Shown here: one piece after another, positions 8,384 to 16,871 of the stretch
Position numbering within the stretch: the first letter of the stretch is position 1
Layout of the letters: the number at the start of each line of letters is the position of its first letter
Assembly: GCF_029836165.1 (NCBI RefSeq)
Contig: NZ_JAOEBG010000022.1
Location: 34,903-98,902, forward strand
Direction: 5' to 3'
DNA length: 64,000 bases
Source of the DNA: Pseudomonas sp. GD04091
Lineage (GTDB): Bacteria > Pseudomonadota > Gammaproteobacteria > Pseudomonadales > Pseudomonadaceae
The notes under the pieces: model-generated
What the model was told of the DNA's origin: nothing
Seen by the model: only the letters and a program-made list of their open reading frames with translations
The model's database searches: none
Program-made: the position numbers and the translations under genes

Positions 8384-8839
8384 TCAGCTCACGCGGCTGA
8401 TTTCGACCAGACGATCCGAGCCACCCTCGGCTACACGGTTGTTGCGTTCGTTCAGACGATCGGAGCCACCTTCGGCGACGCGGTTGTTGCGCTCGATCAG
8501 GCGATCGGAGCCACCTTCGGCGACGCGGTTGTTGCGTTCGATCAGGCGGTCGGAGCCACCTTCGGCGACGCGGTTGTTGCGTTCGATCAGACGATCGGAG
8601 CCACCTTCGGCGACGCGGTTGTTGCGTTCGATCAGACGATCGGAGCCGCCCTCGGCGACGCGGCCGGCGCGTTCCTGCAGACGCTCGGCGCCACCTTCTG
8701 CCAAGGTCTTCAGCGGCTGGCTGACGGTTGCGGCGCTGGAGCGCGATTCGGCGGTCAGGTGCTGGTCTTCGGCCGGCAGGGCGAAGGCGTTGGCAGCCAG
8801 TACGGACAGGGTCAGGCTCAGCAGCAGATGGCGTTTCAT
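8384..8839 (-). CDS. Exported 15-residue tandem-repeat protein, function unknown
   Basis: 151-residue protein. Residues 1-20 form a signal peptide (basic MKRH, hydrophobic core, cleavage likely after NAFA). After a short linker come seven contiguous 15-residue units (residues 46-150) with consensus VAEGGSDRLIERNNR; the first and last units diverge, and the middle five are nearly identical. The matching DNA period is 45 bases (8390-8704). The repeats are very polar, with two Arg and two acidic residues in each, no Cys, and could form a charged rod or an intrinsically disordered chain. A clear terminator follows and GAGGAG precedes ATG 8839. I do not recognise a characterised family. Confidence 0.75.
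   Translation of the reverse strand: MKRHLLLSLTLSVLAANAFALPAEDQHLTAESRSSAATVSQPLKTLAEGGAERLQERAGRVAEGGSDRLIERNNRVAEGGSDRLIERNNRVAEGGSDRLIERNNRVAEGGSDRLIERNNRVAEGGSDRLNERNNRVAEGGSDRLVEISRVS
8390..8704 (-). repeat. Seven 45-base coding repeats
   Basis: The repeats encode the 15-residue units of the exported protein. Copies two to six differ mainly at silent or single positions, which points to recent expansion or gene-conversion homogenisation. Confidence 0.85.
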
Positions 8840-9164
8840 GATTCGGTGCTCCTCTCGGGGGCTGGAAAGTGGTTACGGAGCCAATGCTACGCCCGGTAAC
8901 TCCAGAGAGAAGTTCATCAGGATAATGGTAACAATCGATGCAATTGATACTGGGTTGCGGCTGCTCTGGATCAGTGTTTACAGGGGATTCGCCGAAATAG
9001 TGGCACGTTGCTCCCCCGGTAACACCTGCTGGCTGCTCGACGAAAAGCTGAGAAAGGCGACAGGAAAAACTTCGCTATCATGCCGTCCGGATTAAACCCG
9101 GCGACGTTTCATCAGTCCGACATACTGAGTGCCATCGTCGCCACGCAGTCAGGAGAATCACGCA
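8840..9164. other. Non-coding gap between divergent genes
   Basis: This gap separates the minus-strand repeat-protein gene from the plus-strand AsmA gene and must hold both promoters. I see AGGAGA at 9151-9156 serving the AsmA start and a possible -10 TATCAT near 9076, but no convincing -35, terminator, REP or small gene. Confidence 0.5.
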
Positions 9165-11231
9165 ATGACGCGACCCGCCAGAATCCTCATCTGGACCTTC
9201 GCCACCCTCGCCACCCTGCTGGCGATCCTGGTGGTGGTGATCGCCACCTTCGACTGGAACCGCGTCAAGCCGCTGCTCAACGAGAAAGTATCCGAAGCCC
9301 TGCACCGCCCCTTCGCGATCAATGGCAACCTCGCCGTGCACTGGCGCACCGAACCTGAGGAAGGTGGCTGGCGCGCGTTCGTGCCCTGGCCGCACTTCAC
9401 CGCCGAAGACCTCACCCTGGGCAACCCCGACTGGCTCAAGGAGCCGCGCATGGTCGGCCTGGAACGTGTGGACTTGCGCCTGGCGCCGCTGCCGTTGATC
9501 GTCCAGCGCATCAGCATCCCCCGTATCGACCTGGTCAAACCCACCGCCAGTCTCACCCGCCTGGCCGATGGCCGGGCCAACTGGGAATTCGACTTCGGGC
9601 CCAAGGACGACAACGAAGCCCCTTCGTCATGGGTGCTGGACATCGGCGCCATAGGTTTCGATCAAGGCAACGTCAGCTTCGACGACCAGACCCTGAAAAC
9701 CAGCATGAAGGTGCAGATCGATCCGCTGGGCAAGCCGGTACCGTTCAGCGACATCGTCGGCAAGGCCCGCGCCGAGAAGGCCGGCAAGGCCCAGGACTAC
9801 GCGTTCGGCCTCAAGGCCCAGGGTCGTTACAAGGGCCTGTCGGTGACCGGTACCGGCAAGATCGGTGGCCTGCTGGCGTTGCAGGACGCCAGCCAGCCGT
9901 TCCCACTGCAGGCCGATGTGCGCCTCGGCGATACCCATGTGGCCCTCGCCGGCACCCTGACCGATCCGCGCAACCTGGGGGCCCTCGACCTGCGTCTGAA
10001 ACTCTCCGGCAGCAGTCTGGGCAATCTCTATCCGCTGACCGGCGTGACCCTGCCCGACACGCCGGCCTACGCCACCGATGGCCGCCTGAGCGCCAACCTG
10101 CATGACCCCCAGGGCGCGCACTTTCGCTACGAGGGCTTCAACGGCAAGATCGGCGACAGCGATATCCACGGCGACCTGGCCTTCGTCGCCAGCCAGCCCC
10201 GGCCCAGATTGTCGGGCAACCTGGTGTCCAACCAGCTGTTGTTCAAGGACCTGGCACCTCTGATCGGCGCCGATTCCAACAGCGAGCAGAAGGCCCGGGG
10301 CGGCGCCAGCAAGCAACCGGCCGACAAGGTGCTGCCGGTCGAGGCGTTTCGTACCGAACGCTGGCGGGCCATGGACGCTGACGTGACCTTCGCCGGCAAG
10401 CGCATCGTGCATAGCGAGAAACTACCGTTCAACGATCTCTCTGCCCATGTGATCCTCGAAGACGGCCTGCTGCGCCTGCAACCCCTGCGTTTCGGCGTGG
10501 CCGGTGGCAACCTCGACGCCAATATCCGCCTGGACGGGCGCAGCACGCCGATGCAGGGCCGTGCCCAGTTGACCGCCCGTGGCTTCAAGCTCAAGCAGCT
10601 GTTTCCCGGTTTCGCGCCCATGCAGACCAGCTTCGGCGAACTCAACGGCGACGCCGACATCAGCGGCAGGGGCAACTCGGTGGCGGCGCTGCTGGGCACA
10701 GCCGACGGCGACCTGCGCCTGCTGGTCAACGACGGCGCGATCAGTCGCGGTCTGATGGAGATCGCCGGGCTCAACGTGGGCAACTACGTGATCGGCAAGC
10801 TGTTCGGCGACGAAGAGGTGAAGATCAACTGCGCGGCGGCCGATGTCGGCGTCAAGCAGGGCCTGGCCACCACCCGCCTGTTCGTCTTCGACACGGAGAA
10901 CGCGATCATCCATATCAATGGCACGGCCAACTTCGCCAGCGAGCAGCTGGACCTGAAGATCAGCCCCGAATCCAAGGGGCTGCGCCTGTTCTCGCTGCGT
11001 TCGCCACTGTACGTGCGCGGGCCGTTTGCCAAGCCGAGCGCCGGCGTGCAGGCAGTGCCGCTGGCACTGCGGGGCGCGGGCATGGTCGCGTTGGGCGTGG
11101 TGGCGGGGCCGGCGGCGGGGCTGCTGGCGCTGATCGCGCCGAGCAGCGGGGATGTACCGAACCAGTGCACGCCGTTGCTGCAGCAGATGAGGTCGGGCAA
11201 GGCTCCGGCGGCGGTGAAGAGCAAAGGCTGA
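9165..11231 (+). CDS. AsmA-family protein
   Basis: 688-residue protein with one N-terminal membrane anchor (residues 5-28, ILIWTFATLATLLAILVVVI) and a large periplasmic body. The N-terminal AsmA domain (FDWNRVKPLLNEKVSEALHR and the GNLAVHW motif) and the C-terminal AsmA_2-like region (DLRLLVNDGAISRGLMEIAG, NYVIGKLFGD) are both present. AsmA proteins belong to the bridge-like group (AsmA, TamB, YhdP) linked with phospholipid movement to the outer membrane. ATG 9165 is preceded by AGGAGA. The gene appears monocistronic. Role in lipid homeostasis is inferred from the family. Confidence 0.85.
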   Translation: MTRPARILIWTFATLATLLAILVVVIATFDWNRVKPLLNEKVSEALHRPFAINGNLAVHWRTEPEEGGWRAFVPWPHFTAEDLTLGNPDWLKEPRMVGLERVDLRLAPLPLIVQRISIPRIDLVKPTASLTRLADGRANWEFDFGPKDDNEAPSSWVLDIGAIGFDQGNVSFDDQTLKTSMKVQIDPLGKPVPFSDIVGKARAEKAGKAQDYAFGLKAQGRYKGLSVTGTGKIGGLLALQDASQPFPLQADVRLGDTHVALAGTLTDPRNLGALDLRLKLSGSSLGNLYPLTGVTLPDTPAYATDGRLSANLHDPQGAHFRYEGFNGKIGDSDIHGDLAFVASQPRPRLSGNLVSNQLLFKDLAPLIGADSNSEQKARGGASKQPADKVLPVEAFRTERWRAMDADVTFAGKRIVHSEKLPFNDLSAHVILEDGLLRLQPLRFGVAGGNLDANIRLDGRSTPMQGRAQLTARGFKLKQLFPGFAPMQTSFGELNGDADISGRGNSVAALLGTADGDLRLLVNDGAISRGLMEIAGLNVGNYVIGKLFGDEEVKINCAAADVGVKQGLATTRLFVFDTENAIIHINGTANFASEQLDLKISPESKGLRLFSLRSPLYVRGPFAKPSAGVQAVPLALRGAGMVALGVVAGPAAGLLALIAPSSGDVPNQCTPLLQQMRSGKAPAAVKSKG

Positions 11232-11260
11232 GCGGTAGTCGGGTCTCGATATGCGACCGG

Positions 11261-11352
11261 CTACAGCCCCAGCGCCGTGAGAAAGGCATCGATCTGGCGC
11301 TCGAAGGCAGGCCGCTCGTACTCCACCAACGCCATGCGCCACAGGCCCTGCC
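11261..11352 (-). pseudogene. TetR-family C-terminal remnant
   Basis: Read leftward, this strip encodes about 30 residues ending WRMALVEYERPAFERQIDAF then a Leu-rich tail and TAG at 11261, a typical TetR C-terminus. Nothing resembling the rest of a TetR protein follows upstream in this frame. It abuts, tail inwards, the truncated 5' end of the epoxide hydrolase on the other strand. The simplest reading is that a deletion removed the 5' parts of a divergent regulator/enzyme pair. A frame-shifted extension to about 11390 is possible. Confidence 0.5.
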
Positions 11353-12483
11353 ATCGACGACCTGCACCAGCGCCTGCGCCTGATCCGCTGGCCTGACCCC
11401 GAACTGGTCGACGACTGGTCACAGGGCGTGCCGTTGGAGGCCGCCAAGGCTCTGGTCGAGCATTGGCTGCACCGCTATGACTGGCGCCGTTTCGAGGCGC
11501 GCATCAACCGTTTCGAGCAGTTCCACAGCGAGATCGACGGTGTCGCCATTCACTTCATCCACGCCCGCTCGCCGCATGCCGAGGCGCTGCCGATCCTGCT
11601 GACCCATGGCTGGCCGGGCTCGGTGGTGGAGTTCCTGGATGTCATCGAGCGCCTGACCCATCCCACCCGCTTTGGCGGGCGGGCCGAGGACGCCTTCCAT
11701 GTCGTGGTTCCGTCGATCCCCGGCTATGGCTTCTCGGAAAAGCCCACCGAGCTGGGCTGGAATCCGCAGCGCATTGCCCGCGCCTGGGCAGTACTGATGA
11801 ACGACAGGCTCGGTTATTCGCGGTGGGTGGCCCAGGGTGGCGATTGGGGTTCGGCGATCACGCACGCCTTGGCCAGCCAACGCCCGCAGGGTCTGCTGGC
11901 GGCCCACGTGAACCTGTTGCTGGTGGTGCCCGAGCAGACTCCGGAGCAACCCAGTGCCGCGGAACTGCGCGCCCTGGCGGATGTGGAGCACTACCTGGAC
12001 CAGATGTCCGGCTATGCCGACCAGATGAACACGCGTCCGCAGACCATCGGTTATGCGCTGAACGATTCACCGCTGGCGCTGGCCATGTGGATGTACGAGA
12101 AATTCTGGGAGTGGACCGACAACCAGGGGCGGCCGGAAGATGCGTTGAGCCATGACCAGATGCTCGATGACATCTCGCTGTACTGGTTCACCGGTACCGG
12201 CGCCTCCAGCGCGCGGCTGTATTGGGAGGGGGTGGGCAGGACCATTCGCGACCGTGGCTTCTTCTCGGCGGTGCGCGCGTCATCCGAGCGCATTCAGGTG
12301 CCGATGGCCGCCACCGTGTTTCCCGGCGAGACCTTCCAGCCGCCCAAGGCCTGGGCACAGGCGGCGTATGCCGAGCTGTTCTACTGGAACGAGGTCGACC
12401 GGGGCGGGCATTTCGCGGCGTTCGAGCAACCGCAGGTATTCGCCCAGGAAATGTGGCAGGCGTTCGCGGCGTTGCGCGATTGA
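11353..12483 (+). pseudogene. Epoxide hydrolase (EHN type), 5' end missing
   Basis: Alpha/beta-hydrolase of the microsomal/juvenile-hormone epoxide hydrolase type. Homology starts abruptly at AIDDLHQRLRLIRWPDPE, so roughly the first 12-15 residues of the EHN domain and the start codon are lost; there is no ATG, GTG or TTG in frame between a stop at 11278 and GTG 11428. The rest looks intact: oxyanion HGWPGS, IPGYGFSEKP, the nucleophile Asp in GGDWGS, and the catalytic His in DRGGHFAAFEQP. If GTG 11428 were used, a protein of 351 residues without the N-terminal lid segment would result. Activity is doubtful but not excluded. Confidence 0.65.
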
Positions 12484-12540
12484 TGGCCAGGGAGGCCCGC
12501 CCCGCGACCACGTCGCCGGGCGGGGTCGCGGGGGATACCG

Positions 12541-13068
12541 TCAAAGCCCTTGCAGCAGATCCGACATGTCGTCCGCGTGCTCTTCCTCCTGGGCCAGGAT
12601 GTCCTCGAAGATGCGCCGCGTGGTCGGGTCCTTGTCACCGATGTACTGGATGATCTCGCGGTAGCTGTCGATGGCGATACGCTCGGCCACCAGGTCTTCC
12701 AGCACCATCTCCTTCAGCGAACTGCCCGCCACGTACTGGGCGTGGGAGTTCTTGCTCAGGTTGTCCGGGTTGAAGTCCGGCTCGCCGCCCAGCTGCACGA
12801 TGCGCTCGGCCAGCTTGTCGGCGTGCTCGGCTTCCTGGGTGGCGTGCTCGAGGAACTCTTCGGCGGCGACGCTGGCCTTGATGCCGCTGGCCATGAAGTA
12901 GTGCCGCTTGTAGCGCAGGGTGCAGACCAGCTCGGTGGCCAGCGACTCGTTGAGCAGGCGCAGGATCTTCTCGCGGTCGGCATGGTAACCCTCGGTCACC
13001 GCGCCTTGCTCGACGTGCTGGCGGGCGCGTTCGCGCAGGGTCTTAACATCGGTCAGTTCAACGCTCAT
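12541..13068 (-). CDS. Ferritin-like (bacterioferritin-type) iron protein
   Basis: 175-residue four-helix protein. Candidate di-iron ligands are Glu46 (ATELVCTLRYKRHYF), the EAEH block at 79-82, Glu129 in VAERIAIDSY and the EEEH block at 161-164, the spacing expected for a bacterioferritin/ferritin ferroxidase centre. It may store iron or protect DNA and proteins from iron-driven oxidation. ATG 13068 is preceded by GGAG at a six-base distance; two earlier Mets lack this. It lies 26 bases after osmE on the same strand, so the two are probably co-transcribed as stress genes. No obvious haem-ligand Met can be assigned. Confidence 0.75.
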   Translation of the reverse strand: MSVELTDVKTLRERARQHVEQGAVTEGYHADREKILRLLNESLATELVCTLRYKRHYFMASGIKASVAAEEFLEHATQEAEHADKLAERIVQLGGEPDFNPDNLSKNSHAQYVAGSSLKEMVLEDLVAERIAIDSYREIIQYIGDKDPTTRRIFEDILAQEEEHADDMSDLLQGL

Positions 13069-13094
13069 GTTCATCTCCGAAAGGATCATGGGGG

Positions 13095-13436
13095 TCATGC
13101 GCCGGGCACGGCATCACTGTCTTCCTGGCGCTGCTTGCAGGTCTTGAAACCCTTGGCGTCGACATGGCCGGTGGCGTCGAAACGCACGTAGTAGGGCTGC
13201 TGGTGGCCGTCGCGGTTGAGGATGTAGTCGTTGCAGGTGCCGCCGTGGGGCAGGTCGACGGCATTCGACGGACGGCCACCGATGGCGATGACTTTCTGCA
13301 TGGTCATGCCATGTTCCACCTGCTTGACCAGCGGTTCGTCGCGGTAGGTGACGTAGTCCACCGGGTTTTCCGGGCGACTGCCACAGGCGGCGAGGGTGGC
13401 GCTTGCCAGAAGGATGGCCAGGGTCTGCTTGTACAT
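13095..13436 (-). CDS. osmE: OsmE-type osmotically inducible lipoprotein
   Basis: 113-residue lipoprotein of the SmpA/OmlA fold. Residues 1-18 are a lipoprotein signal peptide with lipobox LAAC (Cys18 would be acylated). The body carries VEHGMTMQKVIAIGGRPS, GGTCNDYIL and FDATGHVDAKGFKTC, which parallel E. coli OsmE, including the two conserved cysteines that could form a disulfide. A purine-rich AAGGAGCGG precedes ATG 13436. In E. coli osmE is induced by osmotic stress and stationary phase; whether that holds here is inference. It is followed closely by the ferritin-like gene. Confidence 0.85.
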   Translation of the reverse strand: MYKQTLAILLASATLAACGSRPENPVDYVTYRDEPLVKQVEHGMTMQKVIAIGGRPSNAVDLPHGGTCNDYILNRDGHQQPYYVRFDATGHVDAKGFKTCKQRQEDSDAVPGA

Positions 13437-13559
13437 GGTCCCGCTCCTTGCTCAGGGTCTGTTCTGCTTGGAACCGCACGGCGCGCCGGGAGTTCGATTG
13501 CGAATGTCGTCGGCGGCGCTGTAGTGTTGGCCGGTCGTCCACGGAAGAGGGCAGGGGTG

Positions 13560-14450
13560 ATGAGTCAGGAACTGGCCACGCGTTATCCACTGGTGCTGGT
13601 GCCGGGCATGCTCGGTTTCGTGCGGGCGCTGCTGTATCCCTACTGGTTCGGTATCGTTCCGGCGTTGCGCCGGGGCGGCGCCCAGGTGTTCCCGGTGCAG
13701 GTTTCGCCGTTGCATTCCAGCGAGGTGCGGGGCGAGCAGTTGCTGTTGATCATCGAAGAGATCTGTCAGCGCACCGGAGCCGAGAAGGTCAACCTGATCG
13801 GCCATAGCCAGGGCGCGCTCAGCGCCCGCTATGCGGCGGCGAAGCGGCCTGACCGGGTGGCTTCGGTGACGTCGGTGGCCGGCCCCAACCATGGCTCGGA
13901 GCTGGCCGATCATCTCGAACGCACGGCACCTGGCGACTCGCCTCGGGGGCGCATCCTCAAGGCCGTGCTGCATGGCTTCGCTGTGGTGCTGGGTTGGCTG
14001 GAGACCGGCTGGCGCCGCGATCCGCTGCCGATCGACGTGCACGCTTCGCACCAGTCGCTGACCAGTGCCGGGGTGGCACTGTTCAACCAGGCTTATCCAC
14101 AGGGGTTGCCCGAGGTCTGGGGTGGCGAGGGGCCGCCGGAAGTGAACGGGGTGCGCTATTACTCCTGGTCCGGAACCCTGCAACCGGGGCGCACCGACCA
14201 GGGCCTGAACCGATTCGATGGCAGCAACCGATTTTGCCGGCTGTTTGCCCGCAGCTTTGTCAGGGAGAAGGGGCAATGCGACGGCATGGTCGGGCGCTTC
14301 AGTTCGCACCTGGGTCAGGTGATCGGTGATGACTATCCGCTCGATCACCTGGATATCGTCAACCAGTCGCTGGGCGCGGTGGGCAAGGGGGCTGAACCGG
14401 TGCGGCTGTTCGCCGAGCATGCCGCCCGGCTCAAGGCTGCGGGGCTGTGA
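13560..14450 (+). CDS. Triacylglycerol lipase-like alpha/beta-hydrolase
   Basis: 296-residue lipase of the Pseudomonas class I (LipA/LipC-like) family. The oxyanion segment LVLVPGMLGF lies at residues 11-20, the nucleophile is Ser83 in GHSQG, and the C-terminal QCDGMVG...DYPLDHLDIVNQ block supplies the Ca-binding and catalytic Asp/His residues. Two cysteines (FCRLF and GQCDG) could form the usual disulfide. There is no signal peptide, unlike secreted lipases, so it may be cytoplasmic or leave by another route. The ATG at 13560 has an AGGGG-type ribosome site. The gene is divergent from osmE and followed by a REP pair. Confidence 0.8.
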   Translation: MSQELATRYPLVLVPGMLGFVRALLYPYWFGIVPALRRGGAQVFPVQVSPLHSSEVRGEQLLLIIEEICQRTGAEKVNLIGHSQGALSARYAAAKRPDRVASVTSVAGPNHGSELADHLERTAPGDSPRGRILKAVLHGFAVVLGWLETGWRRDPLPIDVHASHQSLTSAGVALFNQAYPQGLPEVWGGEGPPEVNGVRYYSWSGTLQPGRTDQGLNRFDGSNRFCRLFARSFVREKGQCDGMVGRFSSHLGQVIGDDYPLDHLDIVNQSLGAVGKGAEPVRLFAEHAARLKAAGL

Positions 14451-14460
14451 CGAGCCTTGG

Positions 14461-14580
14461 GGCTGCTTTGCAGCCCTTTCGCGACACAAGGCCGCTCCCA
14501 CAGGAGCAGTGCTGTCCTTGAGTCATGTGCTTGACCTGTGGGAGCGGCCTTGTGTCGCGAAAGGAGCGCGCAGCGCTCCC
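14461..14580. repeat. REP inverted pair after the lipase gene
   Basis: Two facing CTTTCGCGACACAAGGCCGC units, 40-odd bases apart, lie between the convergent lipase and EamA genes. Confidence 0.88.
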
Positions 14581-14586
14581 CGGCGG

Positions 14587-15459
14587 TCAACGCCTTACCG
14601 GCTTGGTCCAACGTTCAGCCAGCAGCACGCCGACCAGTGTCAGAAGGCCGCCAACCAGGTGATAACTGGCCAGCTGCTCATCCAGCACCACCGCAGCGAT
14701 CACCGCCGTGACCACCGGCAGCAGGTTGAAGAACAGCGTGGTGCGGCTCGGCCCCAGGCGGTGCACGGCCTGCATCCACACCAGCGGCGCGACCATCGAG
14801 GCCAGCACGCAGGCATACAGCACCAGGCCGATGTTCCCGGCGTTCAAGCCGGTTTTCGCTGACAGCAGGAACAGCGGCAGCAGCACCAGGATTGCCACCA
14901 GCACCTGCAGGTACAGCAGTTGCAACGGCGGCAGGCGCAGTTGCCATTTCTTCAGCAGGAAGCTGTACAGCGCGTAGGCGAAGGTCGCCACCAGCATCAT
15001 CAGGTCGCCGCCGTTCAGGCCGTGGTGCAGCAACGTGGCGGGCTGGCCGGCCGAGACCACCTCCAGCACGCCGACGAACGACACCAGCGCGCCCAGCAGC
15101 GCGCCATAGCTCAGGCGTTGGCCGAGCCAGGCGATGGACAGCGCCAGGGCCATCAACGGCATCAGCGAGAGAATGATGCCCATGTTGGTGGCGCTGGTGA
15201 TGCCGGCGGCGAAGTACGCCAGGCTCTGGTAGATGGCCATGCCCAGTACGCCCAGCACGAAGACCTTGCCCAGGTGTGGGCGGATCGCCGCGCGGTTGCG
15301 CCAGACCTGCGGCAGCAGGAACGGGGTGAACAGCAGACCGGCCAGCAGCCAGCGATAGAAGCCGATCTCGGCGGGGAAGATGGCATCGGCGGACAGCTTG
15401 GTGACCACCGTGTTGCCGGCCCAGATGAAGATGGCGAGGAGGGGGAAGAGGTAGTTCAT
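14587..15459 (-). CDS. EamA/DMT-superfamily transporter
   Basis: 290-residue inner-membrane protein with about ten hydrophobic helices and two EamA repeats (residues about 4-135 and 150-285). Typical marks are FIWAGNTVVTK near the N-terminus, the RWLLAGLL segment and PVVTAVIAAVVLDEQL in the second repeat. Members export amino acids, metabolites or drugs by proton antiport; the substrate is unknown. The frame is open upstream only because it reads through a REP sequence, so ATG 15459 is the credible start. A divergent AraC-type gene lies about 200 bases away and is the likely regulator. Confidence 0.82.
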   Translation of the reverse strand: MNYLFPLLAIFIWAGNTVVTKLSADAIFPAEIGFYRWLLAGLLFTPFLLPQVWRNRAAIRPHLGKVFVLGVLGMAIYQSLAYFAAGITSATNMGIILSLMPLMALALSIAWLGQRLSYGALLGALVSFVGVLEVVSAGQPATLLHHGLNGGDLMMLVATFAYALYSFLLKKWQLRLPPLQLLYLQVLVAILVLLPLFLLSAKTGLNAGNIGLVLYACVLASMVAPLVWMQAVHRLGPSRTTLFFNLLPVVTAVIAAVVLDEQLASYHLVGGLLTLVGVLLAERWTKPVRR

Positions 15460-15485
15460 GCAACGGGTACTCAAAGTGACAGACT

Positions 15486-15588
15486 GGGGCCGCTTTACCG
15501 CCTTTCGCGGGCAAGCCCGCCCCCACAGGGATGGCGCCGAGCCTGTGAGAGCGGGCTTGCCCGCGAAAGGCCTGCGCAGCAGGCCCTG
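15486..15588. repeat. REP inverted pair between EamA and AraC genes
   Basis: Two facing CCTTTCGCGGGCAAGCCCGC units lie here. Unusually for this window the pair sits between divergent genes, in the shared promoter region. Confidence 0.85.
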
Positions 15589-15599
15589 ATTGACCGGTA

Positions 15600-15629
15600 T
15601 TATCGGCTGTCTGTCTGAAACTCTATACT
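15600..15629 (+). promoter_or_regulatory. Possible sigma-70 promoter of the araC-type gene
   Basis: TTATCG (15600-15605) and TATACT (15624-15629) are separated by 18 bases, 36 bases ahead of the start codon. The -10 is good and the -35 is poor. Confidence 0.35.
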
Positions 15630-15664
15630 CCAATCCAGACAACCCACCCCGCGAAGCAGACAGC

Positions 15665-16453
15665 ATGACCCGCAAGTACCTCGACATCCCGCAGTTCAAC
15701 CAGCTTCCCGCGCCGGTGTACTTCCGCTACGACGAATTCGGCGCCGACACCCACAGCGCCCCGCACCGTCACCCCTGGGGCCAGCTCAACTACGCCGCCC
15801 ACGGCCTGATGCACCTGGACGTCGAGGGCCAGCGTTTCATCTCGCCCCCGCACTACGCCGTCTGGGTACCGCCGGACACCGAGCATGGCTGCTACAACCC
15901 CCAGGCCATCGTCTACCGCTCGGTCTACCTCGAGCGCAGCCTGTGCGCCGAACTGCCGGCGCAACCCTGCAGTCTGGTGATCAGCGACATCCTCAAGGCC
16001 ATCCTCGGCGACTTCGCCCACCGCGACCTGCACATCGCCCAGGACGAGCGCGACCAGCGCCTGGTCCAGGTGCTGGTCGACCAGCTGCACCTGGCGCCGA
16101 CCCAGACCTGCTACCTGCCGTTCGCCCGCAGCGACAGCCTGCGCCAGGTCCTCGAGGCGCTGCATGGCGAGCCAGGCGACAACCGCCCCCTCGCCCACTG
16201 GGCGGCGCAGGTGCATGTCAGCGAACGCACCCTGGCCCGGCAGTTCCTGCGCGAGCTGGGGATGAGTTTCGGCGAATGGCGCCTGCGCCTGCGCTTTCTG
16301 CGGGCGATCGAAGCGCTCGAAGCGGGCACATCGATCCAGGCGATTGCCTTCGACCTTGGCTACAGCAGCGCCTCGGCCTTCATCGCCATGTTCCAGCGTC
16401 AGGCCCACTGCACGCCGGAACAGTACCGGCGCCGGGCGCGCACGGAGATGTAA
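15665..16453 (+). CDS. AraC-family transcriptional regulator (NimR-like)
   Basis: 262-residue regulator. The N-terminal cupin sensor domain (residues about 15-140) has the metal/ligand-site pattern HSAPHRHPWGQLNYAAHG and WVPPDTEHGC. The C-terminal DNA-binding domain (residues about 165-260) has two HTHs: LAHWAAQVHVSERTLARQF and IQAIAFDLGYSSASAFIAMF, ending in the usual TPEQYRR. The layout matches the NimR/YeaM group, which controls a neighbouring exporter; here the divergent EamA gene is the obvious candidate. The ribosome site is weak. Confidence 0.82.
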   Translation: MTRKYLDIPQFNQLPAPVYFRYDEFGADTHSAPHRHPWGQLNYAAHGLMHLDVEGQRFISPPHYAVWVPPDTEHGCYNPQAIVYRSVYLERSLCAELPAQPCSLVISDILKAILGDFAHRDLHIAQDERDQRLVQVLVDQLHLAPTQTCYLPFARSDSLRQVLEALHGEPGDNRPLAHWAAQVHVSERTLARQFLRELGMSFGEWRLRLRFLRAIEALEAGTSIQAIAFDLGYSSASAFIAMFQRQAHCTPEQYRRRARTEM

Positions 16454-16516
16454 GAAATCTTGTCTACACTGTGCTCGACGAGCGCGCATCGGGCGCGCAA
16501 ACAAGGAGACCACTCC

Positions 16517-16801
16517 ATGAAGCTGCTGCACGTACCTCTGCTGGTGTTGGGCATGTTGATCGCCGGGCAAGGATTCGCCGCCACCGCGCAACAGGAAAAG
16601 ATGAAAACCTGCAACGCCGACGCCACCGCCAAGGCCCTCAAGGGTGACGAGCGCAAGGCGTTCATGAGCACCTGCCTGAAGAAGGATGTGCCCCAGACGC
16701 AGCAGGAGAAGATGAAGACCTGCAACGCCGACGCCACCGCCAAGACCCTCAAGGGCGACGAGCGCAAGGCCTTCATGAGCGACTGCCTGAAGAAGAAATG
16801 A
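16517..16801 (+). CDS. psiF: PsiF-family protein with two tandem repeats
   Basis: 94-residue exported protein. A signal peptide spans residues 1-21 (cleavage after GFAA or nearby). It is followed by two nearly identical PsiF units of about 30 residues, each QEKMKTCNADATAK then LKGDERKAFMSxCLKK, with two conserved cysteines per unit. E. coli PsiF is named for induction by phosphate starvation; its molecular role is unknown. AAGGAG sits eight bases ahead of ATG 16517. No clear Pho box was seen upstream, so phosphate control here is unproven. Confidence 0.85.
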   Translation: MKLLHVPLLVLGMLIAGQGFAATAQQEKMKTCNADATAKALKGDERKAFMSTCLKKDVPQTQQEKMKTCNADATAKTLKGDERKAFMSDCLKKK

Positions 16802-16871
16802 CCTGTGCCTATGCCTCTGCCGTGAACGCTGGCAGACTGCGGGTCCTTCCGCTGTCTGCCGTTGAGGCCGT

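Noticed and set aside
8390..8704. Regular 45-base repeats that at first sight resemble a CRISPR or satellite array
   Set aside because: They stay in one reading frame with signal peptide, ribosome site and terminator, have no unique spacers, and encode 15-residue protein units.
9001..9020. TGGCAC followed by TTGC upstream of the AsmA gene as a sigma-54 promoter
   Set aside because: The spacing between the two motifs is far too short for the GG-N10-GC rule.
12495..12536. GC-rich hairpin between the epoxide hydrolase and ferritin-like genes as a terminator
   Set aside because: The stem is good (CCCCGCGACC with GGTCGCGGGG) but no T run follows on either strand, so it is not listed as an intrinsic terminator.
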